Assembly (NCBI RefSeq): GCF_000503215.1
Contig: NZ_AYTD01000015.1
Coordinates: 45,622 to 109,621, forward strand
Source of the DNA: Pseudomonas canadensis
GTDB taxonomy: Bacteria; Pseudomonadota; Gammaproteobacteria; Pseudomonadales; Pseudomonadaceae
Reading direction: 5' to 3'
Length of the DNA: 64,000 bases
Both the position numbers and the translations under genes were made by a program. Under the pieces are notes generated by a model. That model had not been told where the DNA came from, did not search any database, and worked only from the letters and a program-made list of their open reading frames with translations. Positions 22,996 through 32,566 of the stretch are shown piece after piece (the stretch's first letter is position 1; each line of letters begins with the position of its first letter).

Positions 22996-24459
22996 CTATA
23001 GAGGCGAAAAACCCCGACGCAAATCCCCACTGCGCGCCAGGAACCGACCCGGCCGCTGACCGTTCGCCTGCCCATCGCTGTAGCTCAACACCCCGTTGAC
23101 CCACACCCCATCGATGCCCTCGGCCGCGCGCTGCGGTTCCTTGAAGTCCGCCACATCGCGCACGCGCAACGGGTCGAACAACACCAGGTCGGCCCAGTGC
23201 CCTTCGCGGATTTCACCCCGCTCCGCCAGGCCAAAACGCGCGGCTGAAAGGCCCGTCATCTTGTGCACGGCGGTATGCAATGGGAACAACCCCACATCCC
23301 GGCTGAAATGCCCCAGCACCCGTGGAAACGCCCCCCACAAACGCGGATGTGGGAACGGATCTTCCGGCAGCCCATCCGACCCGACCATCGACAACGGATG
23401 CGCCAGGATCCGTCGCACATCCGCCTCATCCATCCCGTAATACACCGCCCCTGCGGGTTGTAGCCGACGGGCTGCGTCCATCAACGAAACATCCCACTCA
23501 GCGGCGATATCCTGCAAATCACGCCCGCCCATTTCCGGGTGTGGTGTCGACCAGGTGATGGTGATCCGAAAGGCGTCAGTCACCTGCTTGAGATCCAGGG
23601 TCGAAGAACTCGCCGCATAGGGGTAGCAATCACACCCCACGGGATGGGTTTTAGCCGCCAGTTCCAGCGACGCCAACAACTGCGGGCTACGCCCCCAGTT
23701 ACCGGCGCCGGCACATTTGAGGTGGGAAATGATCACCGGCGCTTTGGCATGCCGGCCGATCAGGAACGCCTCGTCCATCGCCTCCAGCACCGGCTCGAAT
23801 TCACTGCGCAAATGGGTGGTGTACACCGCGCCGAATGCGGTGAGTGCTTCACTCAGTTGCAGCACTTCATCGGTCTCGGCATTGAATGCACTGGCGTACG
23901 CCAAGCCTGTGGATAAACCAAGGGCACCGTCTTCGAGACTCTCTTGCAACTGCGCGCGCATGGCGGCAATTTCATCCGCTGAGGCAGTGCGGTGCAAGTC
24001 ATCCATATGGTTGCTGCGCAGCGCCGTATGGCCGACCAACGCCGCGACGTTGACCGCCGGGTGAGCGTTTTCGACCGCCGTGCGATAGTCGGTGAAACGC
24101 GGATACACAAACGCCGAAGCACTGCCCAGCAGGTTCATCGGATCCGGCGGATCACTGCGCAACGTCACCGGCGACGCGCTGATGCCACAGTTGCCGACAA
24201 TCACCGTGGTCACACCCTGGCTCAGTTTGGGCAGCATCTGCGGATGGCGGATCACCACGGTATCGTCGTGGGTATGCACGTCGATAAACCCCGGCGCCAG
24301 CACACGTCCGCACGCCTCGATTTCATGCTCGGCCACAGCCGTCGACAAGTCGCCGATCGTCTCGATGCGCCCGTCGCGCAGCCCAACATCGGCGACGTAG
24401 CCTGGGGTGTTACTGCCATCAATGATCAGCGCCTGGCGGATCAACGTGTCGTACTTCAT
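22996..24459 (-). CDS. N-acyl-D-amino-acid deacylase
   Basis: 487 residues of the amidohydrolase superfamily, D-aminoacylase group. Metal-binding sequences include FIDVHTHDD at about 65 and ISHLKCAGAGNWG near 250, and the C-terminus has the usual ADLVLFDP and GVWVNG motifs. The enzyme hydrolyses N-acyl-D-amino acids to D-amino acid and acid. The ATG lies one base after the stop of the rpiR-type gene, so the two are coupled. With the permease upstream it forms a small operon for uptake and use of acylated D-amino acids, as far as context shows. Confidence 0.9.
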   Translation of the reverse strand: MKYDTLIRQALIIDGSNTPGYVADVGLRDGRIETIGDLSTAVAEHEIEACGRVLAPGFIDVHTHDDTVVIRHPQMLPKLSQGVTTVIVGNCGISASPVTLRSDPPDPMNLLGSASAFVYPRFTDYRTAVENAHPAVNVAALVGHTALRSNHMDDLHRTASADEIAAMRAQLQESLEDGALGLSTGLAYASAFNAETDEVLQLSEALTAFGAVYTTHLRSEFEPVLEAMDEAFLIGRHAKAPVIISHLKCAGAGNWGRSPQLLASLELAAKTHPVGCDCYPYAASSSTLDLKQVTDAFRITITWSTPHPEMGGRDLQDIAAEWDVSLMDAARRLQPAGAVYYGMDEADVRRILAHPLSMVGSDGLPEDPFPHPRLWGAFPRVLGHFSRDVGLFPLHTAVHKMTGLSAARFGLAERGEIREGHWADLVLFDPLRVRDVADFKEPQRAAEGIDGVWVNGVLSYSDGQANGQRPGRFLARSGDLRRGFSPL

Positions 24460-24460
24460 A

Positions 24461-25321
24461 TCAGTCTCCAAGCGGCAGGCTGTCGGGGCCGCCGCGATAA
24501 TCGTCCAGGGCCAGCTTGATCCGGCGCAGGCGTTCCTGGTTGTCGTCCGGCAGGGCCAATGCCAACTCGGTGGCGAGCAAGTCGATGGCCAGCAGCATTC
24601 CGTAGCGCGCCGCAGTGGGCTTGTAGATAAAACTGGTTTCGGCCGGTTGCAGCGGCAGCAGCACGTCCGCCAACTGGGCCAGGGGCGACTCGGCCAGGGT
24701 GATGGCGACAATGCGCGCGTCGTAGTTGCGTGCCAGCGTCACCACGTCCAGCAACTCGGGGGTGAGGCCGGTCAGGGAGCACACGATCAACGCATGCTCC
24801 GGTCCCAGCGTCGCCGCCGTGACGCGCATCATTACCGGGTCATGGCAGGCGGCAATCGGATAACCCAGGCGTACCAGGCGCACCTGCAACTCATCGCTGC
24901 ACAGGCTCGACGGGCCGCCCATGCCGAACGCGTGGATCATCCGCGCCTTGCCCAGCAGGTTGACCGCATCGACAAAACCCGCCTGGTTGAACCCCGACAA
25001 GTGCTGACGCAACGTCGCCTCGATATCCCCCAGGATCTGCCGATGAAACGCCGATTGCTCCGGCAACCCCGCCGGGTCGAGGAAGCGACTGCCGACCCCG
25101 CTGGCCTGGGCTAATTGCAGACGCAAATCCCGCAGATCCCGGCAACCCACACTGCGCGCGAACCGCGACAAGGTGGCCGTACTGACCTCGGCCCGCTGGG
25201 ACAACGCTTCCAGGCTGGCCGACGCGGCAAAGCCCACGTCCTCGAGCATCAGTTTGGCGATACGCCCTTCGCCGGCGCTGAAAGAGTCCTGGCGGGCGCG
25301 GATCTGGTAGAGGATGTCCAT
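24461..25321 (-). CDS. MurR/RpiR family transcriptional regulator
   Basis: 286 residues: an N-terminal RpiR helix-turn-helix (about 1-77, LSQRAEVSTATLSRFARSVG) and a C-terminal SIS domain (about 120-260) that binds phosphosugars or related ligands. GGAG lies 6 bases before the chosen ATG (MDILYQ). It is located between gntP and the D-aminoacylase gene and so is probably a local repressor of this operon. The ligand may be a D-amino acid derivative or an amino sugar; not determined. Confidence 0.88.
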   Translation of the reverse strand: MDILYQIRARQDSFSAGEGRIAKLMLEDVGFAASASLEALSQRAEVSTATLSRFARSVGCRDLRDLRLQLAQASGVGSRFLDPAGLPEQSAFHRQILGDIEATLRQHLSGFNQAGFVDAVNLLGKARMIHAFGMGGPSSLCSDELQVRLVRLGYPIAACHDPVMMRVTAATLGPEHALIVCSLTGLTPELLDVVTLARNYDARIVAITLAESPLAQLADVLLPLQPAETSFIYKPTAARYGMLLAIDLLATELALALPDDNQERLRRIKLALDDYRGGPDSLPLGD

Positions 25322-25346
25322 GGGCTCTCCGGTTACAAAATGCGGC

Positions 25347-26696
25347 TCATAAAACAAGAGACAGGCCGTAAGTCAGACCGAAGGCGACAACAGAAATCAG
25401 AGTCTCCAACACGGTCCAGGTCTTGAAGGTCTGGATCACCGTCATATTGAAGTATTCCTTGATCAGCCAGAAGCCGCCGTCGTTCACGTGGGAAAAGATC
25501 ACCGAACCCGCGCCGGTGGCCAGCACCAGCAATTCAGGGTGTGGATAACCCAGGCCCATGGCAACCGGTGCTACCACGCCGGACGCGGTGGTCATGGCGA
25601 CGGTGGCCGAGCCCGTGGCAATACGCATCAGCGCGGCAAACAGCCAACCCATTACCAAAGGCGACAGGTGGAAAGCATGGGCCAGGCCGAGAATTTCGTT
25701 GGTCACACCCGCATCCACCAGGATGCGATTCAAACCGCCGCCCGCGCCCACCAGCAGGGTAATACTCGCGGTCGGCGCCAGGCATTCATTGGTGAACTTG
25801 AGGATCGATTCGCGGTTGAAGCCTTGGGCGATACCCAAGGTCCAGAAGCTGACAAGGGTCGCCACCAGCAGCGCGATCACCGAGTTACCGATAAACAACA
25901 GGAACTGATTGAAACCGGTGCCCGGCGTGGAAATCACGTTGGCCCAACCGCCGATCATCATCAGCACCACCGGCAACAGGATGGTGCCCATGGTCAGCGT
26001 GAAACTCGGCAAGCGAGTACGCGGTTCGCGCTCGATGAATTGGCGTTCCAGCGGGTTTTCCGCCGGCAGATGAATACGCGGCACGATGAATTTGGCGTAG
26101 ACGGGACCTGCGATGATTGCCGTCGGAATACCGATCAGGATGGCGTAGAGCACGGTCTGCCCCACCGACGCGTTGTACGCCAGCACTGCCATCATCGCCG
26201 CCGGGTGCGGTGGCACCAGCGCATGCACCACCGACAGGCCGGCGACCATCGGCAAACCGACCATCAGGATCGATACGCCTACACGCCGCGCCACGGTAAA
26301 GGCAATCGGCACCAGCAGCACAAAACCGACCTCGAAAAACAGCGGCAGCCCTACCAGGAAGGCGATGCACACCATGGCCCAGTGCGCATTGCGCTCGCCG
26401 AAACGGTTGATCAGCGTGCGCGCCACCTGCTCGGCACCGCCTGACTCGGCCATCATCTTGCCCAGCATGGTGCCTAGCGCCACCACCAGGGCAATGTGCC
26501 CCAGGGTCTTGCCGACGCCCGCTTCATACGAGCCCATGATGGTGTCTGCCGGCATCCCGGCCATCAGCGCCAGGCCAATGGACACCAGGGTGATGACGAT
26601 AAACGGGTTGAGCCGGTAACGTGCTATCAGCACGATCAAAGCAATGATGGCGATGGCAGCGTATGCCAATAGCCCGAAGCCCGGTGATGCGGCCAT
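25347..26696 (-). CDS. GntP family permease
   Basis: 449 residues with about 12 membrane segments and the GntP signature (HALVPPHPAAMMA, GGLNRILVDAGV, ATGSATVAMTT). Family members import gluconate, D-serine or other hydroxy/amino acids with protons. GAGGAG stands before the ATG (MAASPGFG). It is the first gene of gntP-rpiR-deacylase, so the likely substrate is an N-acyl-D-amino acid or a D-amino acid rather than gluconate. No gluconate kinase is near. Confidence 0.88.
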   Translation of the reverse strand: MAASPGFGLLAYAAIAIIALIVLIARYRLNPFIVITLVSIGLALMAGMPADTIMGSYEAGVGKTLGHIALVVALGTMLGKMMAESGGAEQVARTLINRFGERNAHWAMVCIAFLVGLPLFFEVGFVLLVPIAFTVARRVGVSILMVGLPMVAGLSVVHALVPPHPAAMMAVLAYNASVGQTVLYAILIGIPTAIIAGPVYAKFIVPRIHLPAENPLERQFIEREPRTRLPSFTLTMGTILLPVVLMMIGGWANVISTPGTGFNQFLLFIGNSVIALLVATLVSFWTLGIAQGFNRESILKFTNECLAPTASITLLVGAGGGLNRILVDAGVTNEILGLAHAFHLSPLVMGWLFAALMRIATGSATVAMTTASGVVAPVAMGLGYPHPELLVLATGAGSVIFSHVNDGGFWLIKEYFNMTVIQTFKTWTVLETLISVVAFGLTYGLSLVL

Positions 26697-26944
26697 GCGG
26701 TACTCCTCGGAAAGGGTCACGTCGAATTGGTTGTGAAACTCATAAATCATTACCGAAGAGTATTTTCAATTTTTATGAAAGTAATTTTCGCCCACGGATA
26801 AGCGCTGTCGCGCTGGGATATGCCCAACGGTCGCCTATGAAAATTCGGGGGGTGTTCTTACATGAAGATCAGAAGATGCTGGAAACTCAAACGCCGCCAT
26901 CGAGTCATAGAATGCGCCTCCCCTCATGCCCAGGAAAACCGACC

Positions 26945-27325
26945 ATGATTCGCACATCCCTAGCCGTCAGCGCTTTGTTTCTCGCCCTGTGCGGCAGTGC
27001 TGCGGCCGCTGATAACGCGGCGTTGAAAAAATGCATGGACAGCGCCGACACGACCGCGGACATGGTCAATTGCAACGCCAAGGAAGCCAAGGTCCAGGAC
27101 ACGCGCCTGAACAAGGCCTACAAGACCGCCCTCGCCGCCCAGGAAGGTGCGCGCAAGCAGCAACTGCAAGACGTGCAGCGCCTGTGGATAAAATACCGTG
27201 ATGCCAACTGCGGCTTCGCCGGCTCCGCGACCGGCGGCACCATCGACCAGGTCAACGGCTCCGGCTGCGTGCTGGACATGACCCAGACCCGCGCCCAGGA
27301 ACTCGAAGACCTGGTCGGGCCGTGA
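26945..27325 (+). CDS. LprI-like (DUF1311) periplasmic protein
   Basis: 126 residues with a signal peptide (about 1-22, cut after AAA) and the LprI/DUF1311 domain: four Cys in the mature part (about 30, 43, 89, 108), and the core RLNKAYKTALAA ... QLQDVQRLWIKYRDANC. Members include lysozyme inhibitors, but most are uncharacterised. The ATG follows AGGA. Its end is four bases from that of the convergent SulP gene. Confidence 0.87.
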   Translation: MIRTSLAVSALFLALCGSAAAADNAALKKCMDSADTTADMVNCNAKEAKVQDTRLNKAYKTALAAQEGARKQQLQDVQRLWIKYRDANCGFAGSATGGTIDQVNGSGCVLDMTQTRAQELEDLVGP

Positions 27326-27329
27326 TCAC

Positions 27330-28790
27330 TTACTCATGATGGACCCGGGCGCGCTTGAGCAGTTTCTTGCAGCGCTCCGACAAATGCAGTACCCGCAGGT
27401 GCTTGCCGGCTTTGGTGTAACGCTCACGCAGGGTCATCAGCGCCGCAATCGCTGAATAGTCGACAAAGCTCAGGTGACGGCAATCCAGCGTCACCTGGGC
27501 CGGGTCGTTGGCCGGGTCGAACTGGTTGAGGAACGGCGTGGTCGAGGCAAAGAACAAGGTGCCATGCAGGCGATAGAGCTTGCTGCCATCGGCCTCCAGA
27601 TGCTCATCGGCATACAGCTCGCGCGCCTGTTGCCAGGCGAAGTTCAGCGCTGCAATCACAATCCCGCACAACACGGCCGTGGCCAGGTCGGTGAACACGG
27701 TGATCACCGTCACCGCGATAATCACCAGCACGTCATTCAACGGCACTTTGTTGATCACCCGCAAGGACGCCCAGGCGAAGGTCTGCTGCGACACCACGAA
27801 CATCACGCCCACCAGCGCCGCCAGCGGGATCCGCTCGATAAAGGGCGACAGGAACAGGATGAACAGCAGGATCATCACCCCGGCAAACACCCCGGAAAAA
27901 CGCCCGCGCCCGCCGGAGCTGAGGTTGATCACGGTTTGCCCGATCATCGCGCAACCGCCCATGCCGCCAAACAGGCCCGAGACCATATTGGCCGCGCCCA
28001 GGGCTACGCTTTCGCGGTCCGGGTAGCCACGGGTCTCGGTGATTTCGTCGGTGAGATTCAGGGTGAGCAGGGTTTCCAGCAGGCCGACCATGGCCATCAG
28101 GAACGCGTACGGCGCGATGATGGCGAGGGTTTCCAGGGTCCAGGGGATTTGCGGCAGGGCAAAGGTGGGCAGGCCACCAGCGATATGGGCCATGTCGCCC
28201 AGGGTGCGGGTCGGCAGGCCGAGCAGGTACACCGCCAGGCCCACGCCGAGGATCGCCACCAATGCAGGCGGCACCGCGCGGGTGATGCGTGGCAACAGAT
28301 AGACGATGGCCATGGTCACCAACACCAGGCCGATCATCACGTACAGGGGCGTGCCGCTGAGCCAGTGTTCACCGCTCTTGAAATGCTCCAACTGCGCCAG
28401 GGCAATGATGATCGCCAGGCCATTCACGAACCCTAGCATTACCGGGTGCGGCACCATGCGCACCAGCTTGCCCAGGCGCAGCAGGCCGAAGGCGACCATG
28501 ATCAACCCGCCCAGCAACACCGTCGCCAGCAGGTATTCCACACCGTGTTGCACCACCAGCGCCACGATCACCACCGCCATCGAGCCGGCCGCACCGGACA
28601 CCATGCCGGGTCTGCCGCCGAACAATGCCGTAAGGGTGCAGATGATAAAGGCGCCATAGAGCCCCATCAGCGGATTAAGGTGAGCCACCAGGGCAAAAGC
28701 GATGCATTCGGGCAGCAGCGCAAAAGACGTGGTGAGGCCGGCCAGGGCATCGGCGCGCAGACGGGTGAGATTCATGAGGTACCAGGGCAT
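27330..28790 (-). CDS. SulP family anion transporter with STAS domain
   Basis: 486 residues: about 10-12 membrane segments (about 10-380) and a C-terminal cytoplasmic STAS domain (about 395-480, VTLDCRHLSFVDYSAIAAL). SulP proteins carry sulfate, bicarbonate, dicarboxylates or other anions; the substrate is not clear from sequence. No carbonic anhydrase is fused. Two in-frame ATGs five codons apart are possible and neither has a good ribosome binding site. Confidence 0.9.
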   Translation of the reverse strand: MPWYLMNLTRLRADALAGLTTSFALLPECIAFALVAHLNPLMGLYGAFIICTLTALFGGRPGMVSGAAGSMAVVIVALVVQHGVEYLLATVLLGGLIMVAFGLLRLGKLVRMVPHPVMLGFVNGLAIIIALAQLEHFKSGEHWLSGTPLYVMIGLVLVTMAIVYLLPRITRAVPPALVAILGVGLAVYLLGLPTRTLGDMAHIAGGLPTFALPQIPWTLETLAIIAPYAFLMAMVGLLETLLTLNLTDEITETRGYPDRESVALGAANMVSGLFGGMGGCAMIGQTVINLSSGGRGRFSGVFAGVMILLFILFLSPFIERIPLAALVGVMFVVSQQTFAWASLRVINKVPLNDVLVIIAVTVITVFTDLATAVLCGIVIAALNFAWQQARELYADEHLEADGSKLYRLHGTLFFASTTPFLNQFDPANDPAQVTLDCRHLSFVDYSAIAALMTLRERYTKAGKHLRVLHLSERCKKLLKRARVHHE

Positions 28791-28861
28791 TGCGGGGGAT
28801 AAGGCGGGGAATGGTACGGAATTGAAGGGAATGGGGCTAGTCTCGAAGACCGTATCGTCCC

Positions 28862-28961
28862 CTTCGCGAGCAAGCCCGCTCCCACATTTGACCGAGTTCC
28901 GGCTTTGGAATGCAGTCAGTGTGGAAGCGGCGGTGCGACGATTCGACTTGCTCGCGAAAGA
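28862..28961. repeat. REP unit with degenerate partner
   Basis: A good unit CTTCGCGAGCAAGCCCGCTC (28864 onward) is followed by a disrupted inverted partner (TGTGGAAGCGG ... CTTGCTCGCGAA) that has about 10 extra bases. It lies upstream of the SulP gene and after the SDR gene. Confidence 0.7.
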
Positions 28962-28984
28962 AGCGCCCCGGTATCAAGCGAACA

Positions 28985-29878
28985 TCACACCATCTCGTGG
29001 CGTATCCACTCCACCACCGACGTACGCTTCGGCGCCCAGCCCAGCAACTCACGGGCATGCTTGCCACGCACCCGGCTGTTGGAGCCCAGGCCATAGTTGG
29101 CCATTTCGTAGCCCCACTCGGCTTCAGCATCGACCAATGGCCAATCCTGGGGTTTGCCCAGATCCAGGGCTTCGGCGATGGCGGTGGTCATGTCGATAAA
29201 CGCCGCCTCGCTGCTTTCCACAAAGTAGAAGGTGCCCGGTACGTTCTTGTTCAGTGCCAGCAGGTACAGCGCCACCACGTCTTCAATGTGCACGTTGGAC
29301 CAGATGTTCTGCCCACTGCCCACATGGCGCACCACCCCACTCTTGCGCGCCTGCTTGAGCAGACGCGGCAATTGCACGCTGTCGCGCTTCACGCCCAGGC
29401 TGTGACCGTAGATCAGGGTGTTGCAGATCACCGCCGAGTTCACGCCTTCGTTGGCAGCCGCCAGGATCAGGTTGTCGATAGCGACGCGAGCGGCCTTGTC
29501 GACGGTCGGCTCCGGAAGGTTGTCTTCGAAGTAGATGACATCGCTGGACTTGCCGCCCGACGCATCCCCCACGATGCTTGAACCGCTGGTGTGCAGGAAT
29601 GGCTTGTTCGAGCCCTTCAACGCTGCCAGCAGGGTTTCCACGGCTGCGCGATGGTCGCTGCTTGCGGCATTGATCACGGCATCGGCCTTGTGCGCTTGCT
29701 CGGTCAATACAGCGGCGTCATCCAGAGTGCCGATCACTGGGGTGATAACCAATGCGGTCATCTCGGCCGCCTGCTCAGCGCTGCGCACCAGGCCAGTCAC
29801 GCTGTGGCCTGCCTTGACCAGGCCGGTTGCGATGGAACCCCCGATAAAACCTGCTGCGCCGGTGACGAATACGTTCAT
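28985..29878 (-). CDS. NAD-dependent epimerase/SDR family oxidoreductase
   Basis: 297 residues of the extended SDR type. The dinucleotide loop is VTGAAGFIGGSIA near residue 5-17; the usual YxxxK is not apparent, though YGHSLGVKRDSVQLPRLL corresponds to the substrate region. The protein resembles NAD-binding epimerase-like reductases of unknown substrate. AGGAG precedes the ATG. The next gene upstream on the same strand is a LysR regulator 103 bases away, a typical regulator/target pair, although both face the same way. Confidence 0.82.
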   Translation of the reverse strand: MNVFVTGAAGFIGGSIATGLVKAGHSVTGLVRSAEQAAEMTALVITPVIGTLDDAAVLTEQAHKADAVINAASSDHRAAVETLLAALKGSNKPFLHTSGSSIVGDASGGKSSDVIYFEDNLPEPTVDKAARVAIDNLILAAANEGVNSAVICNTLIYGHSLGVKRDSVQLPRLLKQARKSGVVRHVGSGQNIWSNVHIEDVVALYLLALNKNVPGTFYFVESSEAAFIDMTTAIAEALDLGKPQDWPLVDAEAEWGYEMANYGLGSNSRVRGKHARELLGWAPKRTSVVEWIRHEMV

Positions 29879-29981
29879 GGAGAGTGCTCCTGAGTGAGTA
29901 AGTGATGGCACCAGTATCAAGGGCCGATCCCTGACGAATAAGCCCTTATTGCCCAATTCACTCTTGCGCGAAGGTCACGAA

Positions 29982-30878
29982 TCAGCAGGCATACCGCGCC
30001 AGCTTGGCCTGGATGAAGTCGAGGAAACACTGGATGCGCAAGGCCAGCTGCGAGTTACGGTAGAACACCGCGTGGATCGGCTGACGATAACCGCTGTTGA
30101 ACGCTTCCAAGACCGGCACCAGGCGCCCGGCTTCAATGTCGTCGATGGTCATGAAGTTCGACAGGCAGCAGATGCCCTGCCCTTCCAGCGCCAAATGACG
30201 CACGGTTTCACCGCTGGACGCGGCCACGCCGGGCTGGATCAACCAGCGGTCGCCTTCCACATGGCGCAGCGGCCAGTGGTTGAGGGTCTCGGTCTGGGTG
30301 AACCCCAGCAAGGTGTGGTTCGCCAATTCGGCGACCGTAGTCGGCGTGCCGTACTGCTTAAGGTAGTCGGGGCTGGCGAGGATATGCAGCGGCGTACAAC
30401 CGAGCGCGCGCGCATGCAGGGTGGAGTCGGCCAACGCACCGATGCGGATGGCGATGTCGGTACTCTGCTCCAACAGGTCGATGATCAGGTCATCGCTGTT
30501 CAGCTCCAGCTGGATATCCGGGTAAAGGCTGCGAAACTCTGCGATATACGGCACGATCCCATGCAGCATAAAGGGCACCGCCGCATTGATGCGCAGGCGC
30601 CCCGCCGGTTTTTTCTGGCGTGACGACAGGCGTTCTTCCAACTCGTCCATCTGCGCCAGGATCACCTTGGCCTGTTCGAAGAAGTACTTGCCTTCCTCGG
30701 TCAGGTCCATGCGTCGCGTCGTGCGGTTGATCAGCGTGGTGTCGAGCTTGGCTTCCAGGCGTGACAAGGTGCGGCTGACCGCCGAGGGCGTCTGCCCGAC
30801 TTGTTCCGCGGCAGCGGAAATCGAACCGCATTCAATCACGCTGACGAAGATCTGTAGCTCATCGGATCGGGCTTTCAC
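29982..30878 (-). CDS. LysR-family transcriptional regulator
   Basis: 298 residues with an N-terminal LysR helix-turn-helix (SISAAAEQVGQTPSAVSRTL) and the effector domain of the CrgA/AaeR-like group (RRMDLTEEGKYFFEQ; QPIHAVFYRNSQLALRIQ). It starts at GTG, with GAGGAG 8 bases upstream. It follows mdaB by 30 bases on the same strand and may control mdaB or the SDR gene; quinone or electrophile sensing is a guess from these neighbours. Confidence 0.87.
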   Translation of the reverse strand: MKARSDELQIFVSVIECGSISAAAEQVGQTPSAVSRTLSRLEAKLDTTLINRTTRRMDLTEEGKYFFEQAKVILAQMDELEERLSSRQKKPAGRLRINAAVPFMLHGIVPYIAEFRSLYPDIQLELNSDDLIIDLLEQSTDIAIRIGALADSTLHARALGCTPLHILASPDYLKQYGTPTTVAELANHTLLGFTQTETLNHWPLRHVEGDRWLIQPGVAASSGETVRHLALEGQGICCLSNFMTIDDIEAGRLVPVLEAFNSGYRQPIHAVFYRNSQLALRIQCFLDFIQAKLARYAC

Positions 30879-30908
30879 AGGCGCTCCTCGTTATCGGTTC
30901 ACAGCAGC

Positions 30909-31499
30909 TTACACCGAGAAATTGAACACCTGCGCCAGATGCTGCTCATAGCGTGCTACGTCAGCCTCGATCGCCGGGCGCTTCATCACGTCCACGCACA
31001 AGAAGGTCGGCAGGCCAGTCATGCCAAGGAATTCGTTGGCCTTGTGGAACGGGAAATACACCGCGTCCACACCCTTGGCTTCGAAGAAGTCGGTCGGGTC
31101 GTCGAAGGCTTGCTGCGGCGCGTTCCAGGTCAGCGAGAGCATGTACTGCTTGCCCTGGATCAGGCCGCCGCTGCCATATTTCTGCGAGGCATCGGAGCGC
31201 GTGCGGCCGTCGCTGGCGTACAGGCTGCCGTGGCCTTCGGTGAAGACTTCGTCGATGTATTTCTTGACGATCCACGGCGCGCCCATCCACCAGCCGGGCA
31301 TCTGGTAGATGATCACGTCGGCCCAGAGAAATTTTGCGACTTCTTCGGCCACGTCGTAGCCTTCGTCGATGTGAGTGACTTTGACGTCGAGGCCGGCGCG
31401 GTCCAGCACGGCCACGGCGGCATCATGCAGGGTGGTGTTGTAGCGGCCATCGGAGTGAGCGAATTTTTTGCCGCCGTTGAGCAGGAGGATTTTTTTCAT
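30909..31499 (-). CDS. mdaB: NAD(P)H:quinone oxidoreductase MdaB
   Basis: 196 residues of the flavodoxin-like MdaB group. KKILLLNGGKKF opens the FAD-binding fold, YQMPGWWMGAPWIVKKYID is the signature, and TRSDASQKYGSGGL follows. It reduces quinones by two electrons and protects against oxidative stress. It is probably co-transcribed with the downstream LysR gene 30 bases away. The ribosome binding site is weak. Confidence 0.92.
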   Translation of the reverse strand: MKKILLLNGGKKFAHSDGRYNTTLHDAAVAVLDRAGLDVKVTHIDEGYDVAEEVAKFLWADVIIYQMPGWWMGAPWIVKKYIDEVFTEGHGSLYASDGRTRSDASQKYGSGGLIQGKQYMLSLTWNAPQQAFDDPTDFFEAKGVDAVYFPFHKANEFLGMTGLPTFLCVDVMKRPAIEADVARYEQHLAQVFNFSV

Positions 31500-31619
31500 G
31501 GGAGGGCATCCAGAAGGGTTAAAAATGTCTGCCGGCAGGCTATCGACATTGGCCCCTCGGAATAAGCGGCGGCACGGCAAAATACATTTGACCGCAAAGC
31601 ACGAATTCACCACCCATTG

Positions 31620-32384
31620 TTAACCGCTGATCAGCAGATGCGCGCCCAGCAAGGCCATGCCGACGAAAAACACGCGCTTGAACAACACGGCACTGATGCG
31701 CTGACGCACCGCCTGGCCCAGCCACATGCCCAGCAGTGCCGGCACCAGCGCCAGCAGTGACGCGTTGATTTCACCCCCACCGAGGGTGCCGCGCCAGGCC
31801 AGCCCCGCCGCCAATGCCAGGGTGGAAGCCGTGAACGACAGCCCCAGCGCCTGTACCAACTGATCACGGTTCAAGCCCAGGGCCTGCAGATAGGGCACAG
31901 CAGGAATCACGAACACACCGGTCGCTGAAGTGATGACTCCCGTGATGACCCCGCACAGAGGGCCCAGCCAACGTTCAGTCTCAGGTTTTACCTTGAGCGT
32001 CGGCAGGAACAATCCGCTCAGCGCATACACCAGCAACGCACCGCCCAACGCCTGGCCCACCCAGCTTCCCCCGCTCATGCCCAGCCACAGCGTGCCAAAC
32101 CCGGTGCCGAGGAAGATCAGCAGCAGCATCGGCCACAGGCGTTTGAGCAACGCACTCAGATGCCCACCGAACGCCAATTGCCACAGGTTGGTGATCGTCG
32201 AAGGGATGATCAGCAACGCCGCAGCCTGCGCCGGTAACATAGCCAGGCCGAGCAAGCCCATGGAGACTGTCGGCAAGCCCAGGCCGATAACACCCTTGAC
32301 GGTGCCGGCCAGCACGAAGGTGCCGATCACCAGCAGGGTCAAGGCGGGGCCGATTTGTTGGTAGAACGCGAGGAAGGTATTCAT
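31620..32384 (-). CDS. TauE/SafE family membrane permease
   Basis: 254 residues with seven to eight membrane segments; GTVKGVIGLGLPTVSMGLL at the start and the repeated second half (ITSATGVFVIPAVPYLQALGL) match the TauE/SafE sulfite/sulfoacetate exporter family. The anion carried is unknown. I start at MNTFLAF on family grounds; the upstream frame runs into a REP. A divergent LysR gene may regulate it. Confidence 0.86.
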   Translation of the reverse strand: MNTFLAFYQQIGPALTLLVIGTFVLAGTVKGVIGLGLPTVSMGLLGLAMLPAQAAALLIIPSTITNLWQLAFGGHLSALLKRLWPMLLLIFLGTGFGTLWLGMSGGSWVGQALGGALLVYALSGLFLPTLKVKPETERWLGPLCGVITGVITSATGVFVIPAVPYLQALGLNRDQLVQALGLSFTASTLALAAGLAWRGTLGGGEINASLLALVPALLGMWLGQAVRQRISAVLFKRVFFVGMALLGAHLLISG

Positions 32385-32467
32385 GGGGGGATTGTGCGGC
32401 TTTTCGCTGAAGGCTGAAATTCGCCATATACTGAGGCAGCCTCTTGTTTTGTGAGAGGCTGATGCCG

Positions 32468-32537
32468 CCTTCGCGAGCAAGCCCGCTCCCATATTTGAAA
32501 TGCGTTCCAAATGTGGGAGCGGGCTTGCTCGCGAAGG
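32468..32537. repeat. REP palindrome pair
   Basis: CCTTCGCGAGCAAGCCCGCT on the left and AGCGGGCTTGCTCGCGAAGG on the right form almost perfect arms of 29 bases with a 12-base spacer. It lies in the divergent region between the TauE/SafE gene and the LysR gene. Confidence 0.92.
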
Positions 32538-32566
32538 GGCCAGTCCAGTCACCCGAGAACCCCGGC

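Noticed and set aside
24460..24711. An 84-codon extension at the start of the deacylase frame
   Set aside because: It lies inside the rpiR coding region in another frame and its composition (Cys, Trp, Pro, Arg rich) is that of a frame shadow.
25347..26696. Gluconate permease of a gluconate operon
   Set aside because: No gluconate kinase or Entner-Doudoroff gene is near; the coupled genes point to D-amino acid derivatives.
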